From Verrucomicrobia bacterium 12-59-8 (GTDB taxonomy: Bacteria; Verrucomicrobiota; Verrucomicrobiae; Verrucomicrobiales; Verrucomicrobiaceae), in the NCBI GenBank assembly GCA_002279765.1, contig NCCR01000135.1:1-12360 (forward strand): 12,360 nucleotides of DNA, given 5' to 3'. Both the position numbers and the translations under genes were made by a program. Numbering within the stretch: the stretch's first letter is position 1; every line of letters begins with the position of its first letter. The notes under the pieces are model-generated. The model saw only the letters and a program-made list of their open reading frames with translations, did not search any database and was not told where the DNA came from. Shown piece after piece: positions 1 through 5,889 of the stretch.

Positions 1-243
1 GCGGATGCGCCGAAGCTGCCTTCCGTTGCCGCTGCCAAAGAGAAGCAGATGAGCGGCGAGCTTCGCAAGCCCGCAGAGCCGACGGCGAAGAAGAAGGAGA
101 TGCTCTTCTCCGATGACTTTGAGCGGGCGGAGCTGGGCAAGGACAAGGGCTGGGCCATCGTGGTGCCGACGTTTTCCCTGGAGAACGGGGCGAGGACTCT
201 CTCCGCACTGCGGAGACAATTCACCTTTCCCGAAGCCGCCTGA
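1..243 (+). pseudogene. 5' relic of the secreted LamG/DUF1080-like gene (partial at window edge)
   Basis: The frame is open from the first base and reads ADAPKLPSVAAAKEKQMSGE, matching residues 21 onward of the intact protein encoded at 1405-2193. Bases 1-90 are identical to 1465-1554. The copy then lacks two codons (Thr-Lys) present in the intact gene and picks up scattered substitutions. Homology stops near base 192, after the codons for ENG. The frame then runs through unrelated codons, including a palindrome at 200-216, to a stop at 241-243. The signal peptide would lie left of the window. The C-terminal two thirds are missing, so this is a broken copy and not a functional gene. The junction lies about 70 bases before the nuclease gene, which suggests that gene arrived with its upstream region by insertion or recombination here. 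Confidence 0.85.
200..221. repeat. Palindrome upstream of the DUF1016 gene (copy 1)
   Basis: TCTCCGCA-C-TGCGGAGA is a perfect 8-bp inverted repeat around a single C (200-216), followed by CAATT. The same core with the same CAATT tail occurs twice inside the following gene (475-499 and 582-608). Relative to those copies a G:C pair in the stem is replaced by T:A on both arms, so the symmetry is kept. It ends about 48 bases before the nuclease start codon. It could be an operator, an mRNA hairpin, or a scrap of another DUF1016 gene, since in the relic frame it reads LSALRRQF. Confidence 0.6.
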
Positions 244-264
244 CCGCGCTACTCTGACGGAGCC

Positions 265-1365
265 ATGCCCGCCAAGCCCAAGCCTCGCACGCTCGCTCCC
301 AAACCCGCCGCCCCTGCCGCACCGCTGCTTGCGGATGTGCGCGATCTCATCCTCACGGCCCGCGAAGCCGTTGCCCGGACGATTGATGCCAGTCTGGTGA
401 CGCTTTACTGGCACATCGGTCGCCGGATTCATCAGGACATTCTCAAGGAGAAGCGCGCGGAGTATGGAGTGGAGATTGTCGCCGCACTGGGGCGACAATT
501 GTCCGAGGAGTTTGGCCGGGGATTCACCGCCAAGGCGTTGCATCGCATGGTTCAGTTCGCGGAGGTTTTCCCGGAAGAGCAAATTGTCGCCGCACTGCGG
601 CGACAATTGGGCTGGACGCATTTTCGGATGATCATCCCGATGGAGGATGAACTGAAGCGCGACTTCTACGCCGAGATGTGCCGCATGGAAAACTGGAGCA
701 CGCGCACGCTGGAGCAGAAGATCAAGAGCATGCTCTACGAGCGCACGGCGATCTCGAAGAAGCCGGACAAGCTCATCAAGCAAGAACTCGCCGCCCTGCG
801 CAGCGAGGACAAGCTCACGCCCGACCTGGTCTTTCGCGATCCCTACATCCTCGACTTCCTCGGGCTGAAGGACACCTATGCCGAGAAGGACGTGGAGGCG
901 GCGATCTTGCGCGAGGTGGAGAGCTTCATCCTCGAACTCGGCATCGGCTTTGCCTTCCTGGAGCGGCAGAAGCGGATGCAGATTGATGCCAAGGACTACT
1001 ATCTCGATCTTTTGTTCTACCATCGGAAACTCAAGCGGCTCGTGGCGATTGATTTGAAACTCGGCGATTTCGAGGCAGGGGACAAAGGGCAGATGGAGCT
1101 GTATCTCGGCTGGCTGAAACGCCACGCCGTGGAGCCGGGCGAAGAAGCGCCGCTGGGAATGATCCTCTGCGCGGGCAAGAACGATGAGCACGTCGAGCTG
1201 CTCGAACTCGCCAGCAGCGGAATCCACGTGGCGACTTACTGGACCCAACTGCTGCCGAAAAAGCAGCTCGAACGAAAGCTCCACCAAGCCGTCGTCCGCG
1301 CCCGGCAGCGACTCACTTTGAGTGATGGCAAAGCTGGGAAGAAGACGGCCAGCAAGGCTCAATAA
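265..1365 (+). CDS. DUF1016 / YhcG-type PDDEXK nuclease
   Basis: The 366-residue protein has the two-part layout of the DUF1016 (YhcG) family. The N-terminal helical domain spans about residues 22-165, with YWHIGRRI (49-56), AEYG, EEFGRGF (81-87) and LGWTHFRMII (115-124). The C-terminal PDDEXK nuclease domain spans about 185-345, with RDPYILDFLGL (191-201), Glu217 in ILREVESFILELG, Asp248 in YYLDLLFYHR, and Asp263-Leu-Lys265 in VAIDLKLGDF followed by GQMELYL. These are the expected metal-binding and catalytic positions. Length is normal for the family. An Ala/Pro/Lys-rich tail of about 20 residues precedes the domain. Members are predicted DNases, often in mobile or defence-linked contexts; the true role here is unknown. 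The start at 265 is the first ATG, with only a weak GGAG before it. The segments IVAALGRQL (71-79) and IVAALRRQL (107-115) are encoded by near-identical palindromes. The gene sits between two copies of a host secreted-protein gene, suggesting insertion. Confidence 0.9.
   Translation: MPAKPKPRTLAPKPAAPAAPLLADVRDLILTAREAVARTIDASLVTLYWHIGRRIHQDILKEKRAEYGVEIVAALGRQLSEEFGRGFTAKALHRMVQFAEVFPEEQIVAALRRQLGWTHFRMIIPMEDELKRDFYAEMCRMENWSTRTLEQKIKSMLYERTAISKKPDKLIKQELAALRSEDKLTPDLVFRDPYILDFLGLKDTYAEKDVEAAILREVESFILELGIGFAFLERQKRMQIDAKDYYLDLLFYHRKLKRLVAIDLKLGDFEAGDKGQMELYLGWLKRHAVEPGEEAPLGMILCAGKNDEHVELLELASSGIHVATYWTQLLPKKQLERKLHQAVVRARQRLTLSDGKAGKKTASKAQ
475..499. repeat. Palindrome inside the DUF1016 gene (copy 2)
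   Basis: ATTGTCGCCGCA-C-TGGGGCGACAAT is a 12-bp inverted repeat around a central C with one mismatched pair. It encodes IVAALGRQ of the nuclease (residues 71-78). It matches the copy at 582-608 except at one base of the right arm. Confidence 0.7.
582..608. repeat. Perfect 13-bp palindrome inside the DUF1016 gene (copy 3)
   Basis: The arms AATTGTCGCCGCA and TGCGGCGACAATT are perfect reverse complements around a single C, 27 bases in all. It encodes the IVAALRRQL stretch, a conserved position in the family (commonly IVxxLSxQLSWSHF), so protein constraint explains the amino acids but not the exact base symmetry. It lies 107 bases to the right of the matching copy at 475-499. Confidence 0.75.
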
Positions 1366-1404
1366 GCTGACAAACCGCCGCTCCCCGCGCGTACCCTCTC
1401 CCCC

Positions 1405-2193
1405 ATGAACCTCCGCTTCCTCACTCTGGCCAGCCTTCTCACCGCCTCCACGTTCTCCTTCGCTGCGGATGCGCCGAAGCTGCCTTCCGTTGCCGCTGCC
1501 AAAGAGAAGCAGATGAGCGGCGAGCTTCGCAAGCCCGCAGAGCCGACGGCGAAGACGAAGAAGAAGGAGCTGCTCTTTTCCGATGACTTTGAGCGGGCGG
1601 AGCTGGGCAAGGACAAGGGCTGGGCCATCGTGGTGCCGACGTTTTCTGTGGAAAACGGCGCACTGAAGGGCACGCAGATGCGCTTTGATGCCCCCGCGAA
1701 AGAGGGCAAGCCGCCGGTGAAGGGGCACCAGGCGGTGATCGGCAATGACATCCCGACGCAGGACAGCGTGATCGAGTTCCGCTTCCGGCTCGGCGGGGCG
1801 CAGTCGGTGACGGCGGAGTTTGACGACCGGAAGTTCAACGGCTCGCACTACGGGCACCTCTGCATGGCGCGCATCGCGGCGGACAAGATCATTCTCGTGG
1901 ATCAGAAGGGCCTGGCCGTGGCCCGGCCCGAAGGCGCCACCGGCGAGCCTCCGACCCCGAAAGGCCGCAAGAACGCCAGCTTCCCGCTCAGCCTCGATCC
2001 CGACGCCTGGCACAGCTTCATGCTCGAAACCGTGGGCGACACGATGCGCGCCTCCATCGACGGCAAGCCCGTGGCCTTCCTCCAGTCCCCCGGCATCGCC
2101 CACCCGACGAAGTCCAAGGTCGAGTTCGGCTGCATGGGCAAAGACGGCTTCTTCGACGACCTCAAAATTTGGAGCGCGGAGCCGGTGAAGTAG
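1405..2193 (+). CDS. Secreted LamG/DUF1080-like (concanavalin-fold) protein
   Basis: The 262-residue protein starts with a clear signal peptide, MNLRFLTLASLLTASTFSFA, probably cleaved after FSFA before ADAP. A Lys-rich linker follows (about residues 25-55). The jelly-roll-like domain then runs from LLFSDDFERAELGKDKGW (about 57-74) to GFFDDLKIWSAEP near the C-terminus. The entry FxDDFER...W and exit FFDDLKIW signatures, with a WHSFMLETVGDTMRASIDGK strand pair before the end, are typical of DUF1080/LamG-like domains common in Planctomycetes and Verrucomicrobia. Such domains often bind or act on sugars, but no catalytic residues can be assigned, so a specific substrate is not claimed. It is probably exported to the periplasm or outside. 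This is the only complete copy: pieces of related copies flank it at 1-192, 2391-2455 and 3244-3315. No strong ribosome binding site is seen; the start is set by the signal peptide. Confidence 0.85.
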   Translation: MNLRFLTLASLLTASTFSFAADAPKLPSVAAAKEKQMSGELRKPAEPTAKTKKKELLFSDDFERAELGKDKGWAIVVPTFSVENGALKGTQMRFDAPAKEGKPPVKGHQAVIGNDIPTQDSVIEFRFRLGGAQSVTAEFDDRKFNGSHYGHLCMARIAADKIILVDQKGLAVARPEGATGEPPTPKGRKNASFPLSLDPDAWHSFMLETVGDTMRASIDGKPVAFLQSPGIAHPTKSKVEFGCMGKDGFFDDLKIWSAEPVK

Positions 2194-2239
2194 AGCGATG
2201 CATCCTAGACACGTTCTCGAATAGCGCGGCGCTCCGGCC

Positions 2240-2382
2240 GTAGGTTGGGTGTGTTTGGCGTCCATGGGCTTCCCACGCCTCACAGCACCCTTCGCCAAAC
2301 CGCCCGACTGCGAGGACGTTCGCGGGCCATTGCGTTTGCGGCACGCTGACAGACGGGCGGGCTGTCGCCACACCCATCCTAC
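2240..2382. repeat. MITE-like element with 14-bp terminal inverted repeats
   Basis: GTAGGTTGGGTGTG (2240-2253) and CACACCCATCCTAC (2369-2382) are inverted repeats with one mismatch, bounding 143 bases with no convincing ORF. Inner inverted pairs also occur: TTTGGCG (2254-2260) with CGCCAAA (2293-2299), and CCGCCCG (2300-2306) with CGGGCGG (2354-2360). The transcript could fold into a branched hairpin. It lies 46 bases after the stop of the secreted-protein gene and 8 bases before a relic of the same gene. A small non-autonomous element or extragenic palindromic repeat fits; no flanking target duplication was identified. Confidence 0.55.
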
Positions 2383-2390
2383 AAAGGAGC

Positions 2391-2455
2391 ATGCGCGCCT
2401 CCATCGATGGCAAGCCCTTCGCCTGCCTCAAGCCCCCCGGCATCGCCACCCGAAG
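2391..2455 (+). pseudogene. 3' relic of the secreted LamG/DUF1080-like gene, part 1
   Basis: The sequence encodes MRASIDGKPFACLKPPGIA, matching residues 214-232 of the intact gene (MRASIDGKPVAFLQSPGIA). Bases 2391-2447 match 2044-2100 at 51 of 57 positions by direct count. One base is then missing relative to the intact copy, breaking the frame, and homology ends at about 2455, just before the toxin-antitoxin module. The next part of the same gene resumes at 3244. The AAAGGAGC before its ATG resembles a ribosome binding site, but the frame stops after about 50 unrelated codons and is not considered a gene. Confidence 0.85.
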
Positions 2456-2477
2456 GTTTCGATTGAGAATTCACATA

Positions 2478-2498
2478 TTTCGTGCATTTTTCGTGCAT
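2478..2498. promoter_or_regulatory. Direct repeat overlapping the antitoxin start
   Basis: TTTCGTGCAT occurs twice with an 11-base period (2478-2487 and 2489-2498), the second copy running into the antitoxin ATG. VapBC modules are usually self-regulated by the antitoxin's ribbon-helix-helix domain binding repeats near the promoter, so this is a candidate operator. That role is inferred from position only. Confidence 0.35.
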
Positions 2499-2736
2499 GG
2501 CAACAAAGACGATCACTCTGGAACTCGATGCCTACGAGAAGCTCCGGCAGGTCAAACGTGGAGGTGAATCCTTCACGGAGGTCGTACGCCGGGCGGTCTG
2601 GCTGGATGCCCCTGCCACAGGTGAAGGCCTGCTCCAGCACTTCCACAACGGCGGGAGTGGCATCTCTGACAAGTATTTGGACGCAGTGGAAAAAGCGGCC
2701 CAGCACGATCCCATTCCCGACGATCCATGGGCCTAA
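2497..2736 (+). CDS. VapB-type antitoxin
   Basis: From ATG 2497 the protein is 79 residues and begins MATKTITLELDAYEKLRQVK, followed by RGGESFTEVVRRAV. This resembles the short VapB/DUF217 antitoxin family with a ribbon-helix-helix-like N-terminus: a beta strand (TITLEL), a helix (AYEKLRQVK), then a GESFTEVVRR helix. The C-terminal half (about 45-79), ending in IPDDPWA, would be the flexible part that wraps the toxin. A GTG 15 bases upstream would add only five residues and is less likely. The stop overlaps the toxin start by 10 bases, the usual arrangement for coupled translation of a toxin-antitoxin pair. The module lies within a broken copy of the secreted-protein gene. Confidence 0.82.
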   Translation: MATKTITLELDAYEKLRQVKRGGESFTEVVRRAVWLDAPATGEGLLQHFHNGGSGISDKYLDAVEKAAQHDPIPDDPWA

Positions 2737-3119
2737 TCCTCGACACGAACTTCATCATCGTGGCCGAGCGCGAGGCCAGGCGGGGTGTGACGACGACCAT
2801 TGACCAGTTCTTTGCCAGCAGAGCGAAGGAGAACTTTTACATCACCTTCACCGTTGCAGGCGAACTGGCCTGCGGCCAGTCGGCGAGCCCCAAGAGGGAC
2901 TGGGAGCGCCTATGCCGTCCCTACCCGATCCTGCCCTGGTCCAACGAGGTCTCCTGGCAGTATGGTGAGATCTATCGGGTGCTTGCTTCAAAAGGGCAAC
3001 TGATCGGCGCCAATGACATGTGGATCGCCGCCACAGCACTGGTTCACGGCATGGGAGTGGTGACGAATAATCGGGACGAGTTCAGTCGTGTGCCAGGTTT
3101 GACGGTGGTGACGTATTGA
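2727..3119 (+). CDS. VapC-type PIN-domain toxin ribonuclease
   Basis: The 130-residue protein is a complete PIN domain. The acidic residues expected to hold catalytic metal are visible: Asp6 in LILDTNFII, Glu46 in TVAGELACG, Asp97 in GANDMWIAATAL, and the VVTNNRDEFSRVPGL motif (111-125) with Asp117. VapC toxins cleave RNA, often tRNA or rRNA, and are neutralised by the partner VapB. The actual target cannot be read from the sequence. The gene overlaps its antitoxin by 10 bases, and no active-site residue appears missing, so the module may be functional. A short perfect hairpin at 3150-3166 follows the stop codon. Confidence 0.92.
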   Translation: MGLILDTNFIIVAEREARRGVTTTIDQFFASRAKENFYITFTVAGELACGQSASPKRDWERLCRPYPILPWSNEVSWQYGEIYRVLASKGQLIGANDMWIAATALVHGMGVVTNNRDEFSRVPGLTVVTY

Positions 3120-3149
3120 GCAGGAAAGAGAGGCTGGGAATGAATGGCC

Positions 3150-3166
3150 GTGGTTTGCGAAACCAC
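3150..3166 (+). terminator. Hairpin after the toxin gene (possible terminator)
   Basis: GTGGTTT-GCG-AAACCAC is a perfect 7-bp stem with a 3-base loop, starting 31 bases after the toxin stop codon. There is no T-run after it, so intrinsic termination is uncertain. Confidence 0.35.
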
Positions 3167-3205
3167 ACTCCTTACTCCACGCCACCTTCTCCCTCATCCC
3201 ACTCC

Positions 3206-3227
3206 ACGCATGCGCCTTCTCATGCGT
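3206..3227. repeat. Inverted repeat before the right insertion junction
   Basis: ACGCATG (3206-3212) and CATGCGT (3221-3227) are perfect 7-bp inverted repeats with an 8-base loop. They lie 16 bases before homology to the secreted-protein gene resumes, so they could be the end of whatever carried the toxin-antitoxin module. No matching end was found on the left side. Confidence 0.3.
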
Positions 3228-3243
3228 CAGGGTGGTGAACTGT

Positions 3244-3315
3244 GAGTTCGGCTGCATGAGCCAAGACGGCTTCTTCGACGACCTCAAAATTTGGAGCGCG
3301 GAGCCGGTGCGGTAG
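3244..3315 (+). pseudogene. 3' relic of the secreted LamG/DUF1080-like gene, part 2
   Basis: These bases match 2122-2193, the last 24 codons including the stop, at 68 of 72 positions by direct count. The fragment encodes EFGCMSQDGFFDDLKIWSAE then PVR and TAG. It follows on from relic part 1 (2391-2455); only about a dozen bases of the ancestral gene are missing between the two parts, and about 790 bases holding the vapBC module lie there instead. This is the clearest sign that the module was inserted into a copy of this gene. Confidence 0.88.
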
Positions 3316-3808
3316 GGCAAACCATCGCGGCAATCACCCCCACCTCCTGCCTTTCCCCGTTCCAAGGACAGCGCACCTTTTTCAGCGCCCGCGACGCCAC
3401 AGACCCGAAACTTCGGACCCGCCCAGCGGTTCCCTACCCGCCCGGCGGCACGCGCTGCTCGGGGTGGTAGGGATGCGCTGGGCGCGTCCGTGGCATCCTT
3501 CGCTCCAGCGTGGTCTGCGGCCTCATCGCATTCCCCCTTTTGAAAAGCCCCGCCCCCAACCGCACACTTCCTGGCCTTGCCTGTGCCTTCTGCCGCCTGC
3601 CATGTGGATCTGAAAAGGAGCCGTGAGCCGGTCAGCGTGCAAGGGCTTCCCCGGCTCACAGACAGACCTGTTTTTTGCGGATCGCAATATAACCTGCCGT
3701 GGTTCCCAGACGGAATTCATTGCCGTCCCTTAGTCACTAACACATAGTCACCAGCGTGACTCTGCTCTTGTGCAGCACCTATCCCATGCTTCTTAAGCAG
3801 CCAAAGCC
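3316..3808. other. Intergenic spacer without a supported gene
   Basis: This stretch holds no ORF I consider real; the longest frame, on the minus strand, runs antisense through the relic and the toxin gene and has a low-complexity composition. It contains a hairpin-rich segment at 3431-3489. There are also two copies of TAGTCAC (3731-3737 and 3745-3751), the second forming a hairpin with GTGACT (3756-3761). That site lies about 50 bases before the next gene and could be regulatory. Confidence 0.5.
3431..3489. repeat. Extragenic palindromic hairpin cluster
   Basis: TCCCTACC (3431-3438) pairs perfectly with GGTAGGGA (3466-3473). The overlapping GGATGCGC (3471-3478) pairs with GCGCGTCC (3482-3489) across TGG, with one G-T pair. 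The two stems share bases, so they are alternatives. The pattern resembles dispersed extragenic palindromes; dispersion cannot be tested from one window. Confidence 0.4.
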
Positions 3809-4402
3809 ATGAATGGACCTCAGCCTCAACCTCCGTCGGAATACTTTTTCGAACGGTTTCCCTGGAACGACAGGCGGGTGCTGTTTTTCATAGCTCTGCT
3901 GATGGCTTGTAGCGACTTCCTGGCTAGCCCCGTTGTCTTCTTTCCCTTCCTGTTCGTGATTCCAGTCGCGCTGATGGCGTGGAACTGCGGTCTGCGTACC
4001 GCCCTGTGGCTGGGGGCCATCCTGTGCCTCATTCGCTTCTGCATCCAATACGCCTGGGGCATTCCGTACTCACTGCCCGTCGCCATCATCAACACCATCA
4101 TTCGGCTCACGCTCCTGTTCTTCATCACGTTTCTGTGCGGCAAACTGTCTGCACAGACCCAGGCCCTGCGCGCCCGCGTCCGCACGCTTGAGGGGCTCCT
4201 GCCCACGTGCGCCTACTGCAAGGACATCCGGGACGAGAATGGAGAATGGCAGCAGATTGAAGAATACGTCGCCTCACGATCCGAGGCCCGGTTCACCCAT
4301 GGCATCTGTCCGAAATGCGTCACCACACATTTCAGCGACGTGATGAACCGGGAGGCGAAGAAGAAAGACGCAGGAGCCGACCATGGACCGAGCACTCCCT
4401 GA
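3809..4402 (+). CDS. Membrane protein with C-terminal Cys4 (LPxCxxCKxIRD) domain
   Basis: The 197-residue protein has about three to four hydrophobic segments in the first 110 residues: roughly 23-40, 41-58, 64-82 and 89-110. A short helix follows (KLSAQTQALRARVRTLEGL), then a compact C-terminal domain beginning LPTCAYCKDIRDENGEWQQI. Cys134 and Cys137 pair with Cys167 and Cys170 (HGICPKC) as a likely metal-binding set, with His164 and His174 nearby. The LPxCxxCKxIRD...W..IE.Y...HGICPxC module is a recurring tail of bacterial sensor and response-regulator proteins, of unproven function. Here it sits directly on a membrane anchor with no kinase, PAS or receiver domain visible. A redox or metal-sensing role is a guess. 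It stands alone between the accessory region and a convergent HD-domain gene. The Lys-rich tail after 180 looks disordered. Confidence 0.75.
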   Translation: MNGPQPQPPSEYFFERFPWNDRRVLFFIALLMACSDFLASPVVFFPFLFVIPVALMAWNCGLRTALWLGAILCLIRFCIQYAWGIPYSLPVAIINTIIRLTLLFFITFLCGKLSAQTQALRARVRTLEGLLPTCAYCKDIRDENGEWQQIEEYVASRSEARFTHGICPKCVTTHFSDVMNREAKKKDAGADHGPSTP

Positions 4403-4636
4403 GCAAGGGCGCAAACCCGGACTTCCGCATGCCATCGGGTGGTTGATCGCCCTAGTCAAGATGGCGGCCAACAGCCCTTATAGCGGTTCGCAAAACTCAT
4501 TTCCGTTGAGCCGGTTGCTGCTTGCCCGAACATCAGGGGCTGCGACGGCGGCTGGCTGAGGACAGCCTGCCCCGCCCGCGCTGGGCCTGCGCGTGCCCGG
4601 CGCGAGAGGATTAAAACGGCCCGAGTCTGGGAGCCT

Positions 4637-5149
4637 TCACTTGGAGGCTGGCAGGCAAGGCTCGGCCAGATGCAGCCATGGGTGAATTACGCCATGGTCG
4701 GCGATCTCCGCGCCGAAGGCCGTGCTCATGAAGCGGGCATGGGGGATCATGCCCACCCGGCCGAGATCGAGCCGGTCAGCATCCCAGCATGAGCCGATGG
4801 TGGGGTCGTCATGGCGCTCCGCGTCGGTGTGCCAGATGCAGGCAAAGCGAAGCAGTTCATAGTCCTCATCAGACAGGTCAAAGAGCCGGCCGCGAAATGT
4901 CGCCGCAAAGTCCGCCCCTCGTTCCCCGTGGCCGGGATCCCACCCCTCATTCTCGCGCCGGCTGTCGTGAAACAGCGCAAACAAGCGCACCACATCAATG
5001 TTGGCCCCCGTCCTCGTGGCCAGGATGCACCCATTCCGCTCCACCCGCCGCCAGTGGTCAGGGCCATGCACGGAGTAAGGAGCGCGATGATTCGGCGCGA
5101 GAGTCACGGCCGTCCAGAGGCGGTGGTAATCAATGAGTGGCGGCATCAT
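4637..5149 (-). CDS. HD-domain phosphohydrolase-like protein
   Basis: The 170-residue leftward protein carries HD-superfamily signatures: His28 and HGPDHWRRV (28-36), the His61-Asp62 pair in LFALFHDSRREN, His74 in DPGHGERGADFA, CIWHTDAE with His107, and an Asp-rich CWDADRLDLGRVG (121-133). These residues can form a metal site for phosphomonoester or nucleotide hydrolysis, but the substrate is unknown. The length fits a minimal single-domain HD protein. Two adjacent ATG codons start the frame; a GAGGAAAGGA sequence lies a few bases upstream on the minus strand and supports this start. It is divergent from the lipoprotein gene, sharing an upstream region of about 128 bases, and convergent with the Cys4 membrane protein gene, leaving a 234-base gap without an evident strong terminator. 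Confidence 0.8.
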   Translation of the reverse strand: MMPPLIDYHRLWTAVTLAPNHRAPYSVHGPDHWRRVERNGCILATRTGANIDVVRLFALFHDSRRENEGWDPGHGERGADFAATFRGRLFDLSDEDYELLRFACIWHTDAERHDDPTIGSCWDADRLDLGRVGMIPHARFMSTAFGAEIADHGVIHPWLHLAEPCLPASK

Positions 5150-5277
5150 CGTACATCCTTTCCTCTGCGCCTTTTGTCGTCAAGCTAGGCCCTTGAGTCA
5201 TCATCGGCGCGCCAGCCACAATTGGGTGCCCGTGTTACAGGCTGGACAGCCAGCCGCCCATGGGATTCAATAGGGGC

Positions 5278-5889
5278 ATGTCGTTTCTTCGCCACCTGTG
5301 CCTCCCGCTGCTGCTGGGGCTGTCCAGTTGCACCTACCTTGAAAACAAGTTCGGGGGCATGATGCCGTCGTTGTCGAAAAAAGGCGCGGAAGACAAACGC
5401 ATCGGCGAGGCGAAGGTGATCGGCGTGATCGAAATGGTGAACCCCGAGCAGAACTACGTGCTCATCAACTGCGAGCAGCGGGTGGACATCCCCGCAGGGA
5501 CGGAAATCATCTCCCAGGGGGTCAACGGCTCGGATGCGAAGCTCAAGGTCACGCCGGAACGCAAGGGCAACTACATCACGGCTGACATCACGCAGGGCGT
5601 GCCCCAAGTGCGCGATCTCGTGGTCTATCAGGTCCAGCGCGCGGATGCGCCCGCCCCCACCGTGACCACGGCAACGGGTGCCGTCGTTCCTCTGACGCCG
5701 GTGATGCAGGCCGATGTGATCCCGCCGCTCGATGCACCGTTTCAGCAGATGGCACCGGTGCAACCCACCATGAGGCCCTCGGCTGAGCCACCGATACCGC
5801 AACTGCGGCAGATGCCGCCGGCCCCTGCCCCGCCGACCGCCGATGAACCAGCGGCGGATCTGAGCAAACTGCCGCCTGTGATCCGATGA
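5278..5889 (+). CDS. Lipoprotein with proline-rich C-terminus, coupled to moeA
   Basis: From ATG 5278 the protein is 203 residues and starts [18 protein letters not shown], a lipoprotein signal with lipobox LSSC. The mature protein would begin at that Cys and be lipid-anchored. An ATG at 5260 would add six residues and is possible. A small domain follows, from [20 protein letters not shown] to RDLVVYQVQ, with alternating strands that suggest a compact beta-barrel. Short lipoproteins with this 'VxxVNPExxFVLI...G' pattern are common in Verrucomicrobia but have no assigned role. The last third is rich in Pro, Ala and Gln and is probably disordered. The stop overlaps the moeA start by 4 bases (ATGA), so the two are probably translated together, although no functional link is known. 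Confidence 0.75.
   Translation: MSFLRHLCLPLLLGLSSCTYLENKFGGMMPSLSKKGAEDKRIGEAKVIGVIEMVNPEQNYVLINCEQRVDIPAGTEIISQGVNGSDAKLKVTPERKGNYITADITQGVPQVRDLVVYQVQRADAPAPTVTTATGAVVPLTPVMQADVIPPLDAPFQQMAPVQPTMRPSAEPPIPQLRQMPPAPAPPTADEPAADLSKLPPVIR

Noticed and set aside
2391..2553. Short ORF with an AAAGGAGC-ATG start that begins in relic part 1
   Set aside because: The ribosome-binding-like sequence is eye-catching, but only the first 19 codons match the parent gene and the rest reads out of frame through the antitoxin region.
2249..2803. Plus-strand ORF (184 residues) across the inverted-repeat element and antitoxin
   Set aside because: It overlaps the well-supported antitoxin in another frame and starts inside the repetitive element; no domain is seen.
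2988..3659. Minus-strand ORF (223 residues) across the toxin gene, relic and spacer
   Set aside because: It crosses three unrelated segments and includes the reverse complement of the relic (LQILRSSKKPS), so it is a chance open frame.
4554..4567. GGCTG-AGGA-CAGCC hairpin between the convergent genes as a terminator
   Set aside because: The stem is only five pairs with no T-run on either side, and similar short dyads are common in this GC-rich spacer.
5803..5817. CCGCAACTGCGG, resembling the core of the DUF1016 palindrome
   Set aside because: Only five pairs, lacking the CAATT tail and flanking arms; it is ordinary coding sequence of the lipoprotein.
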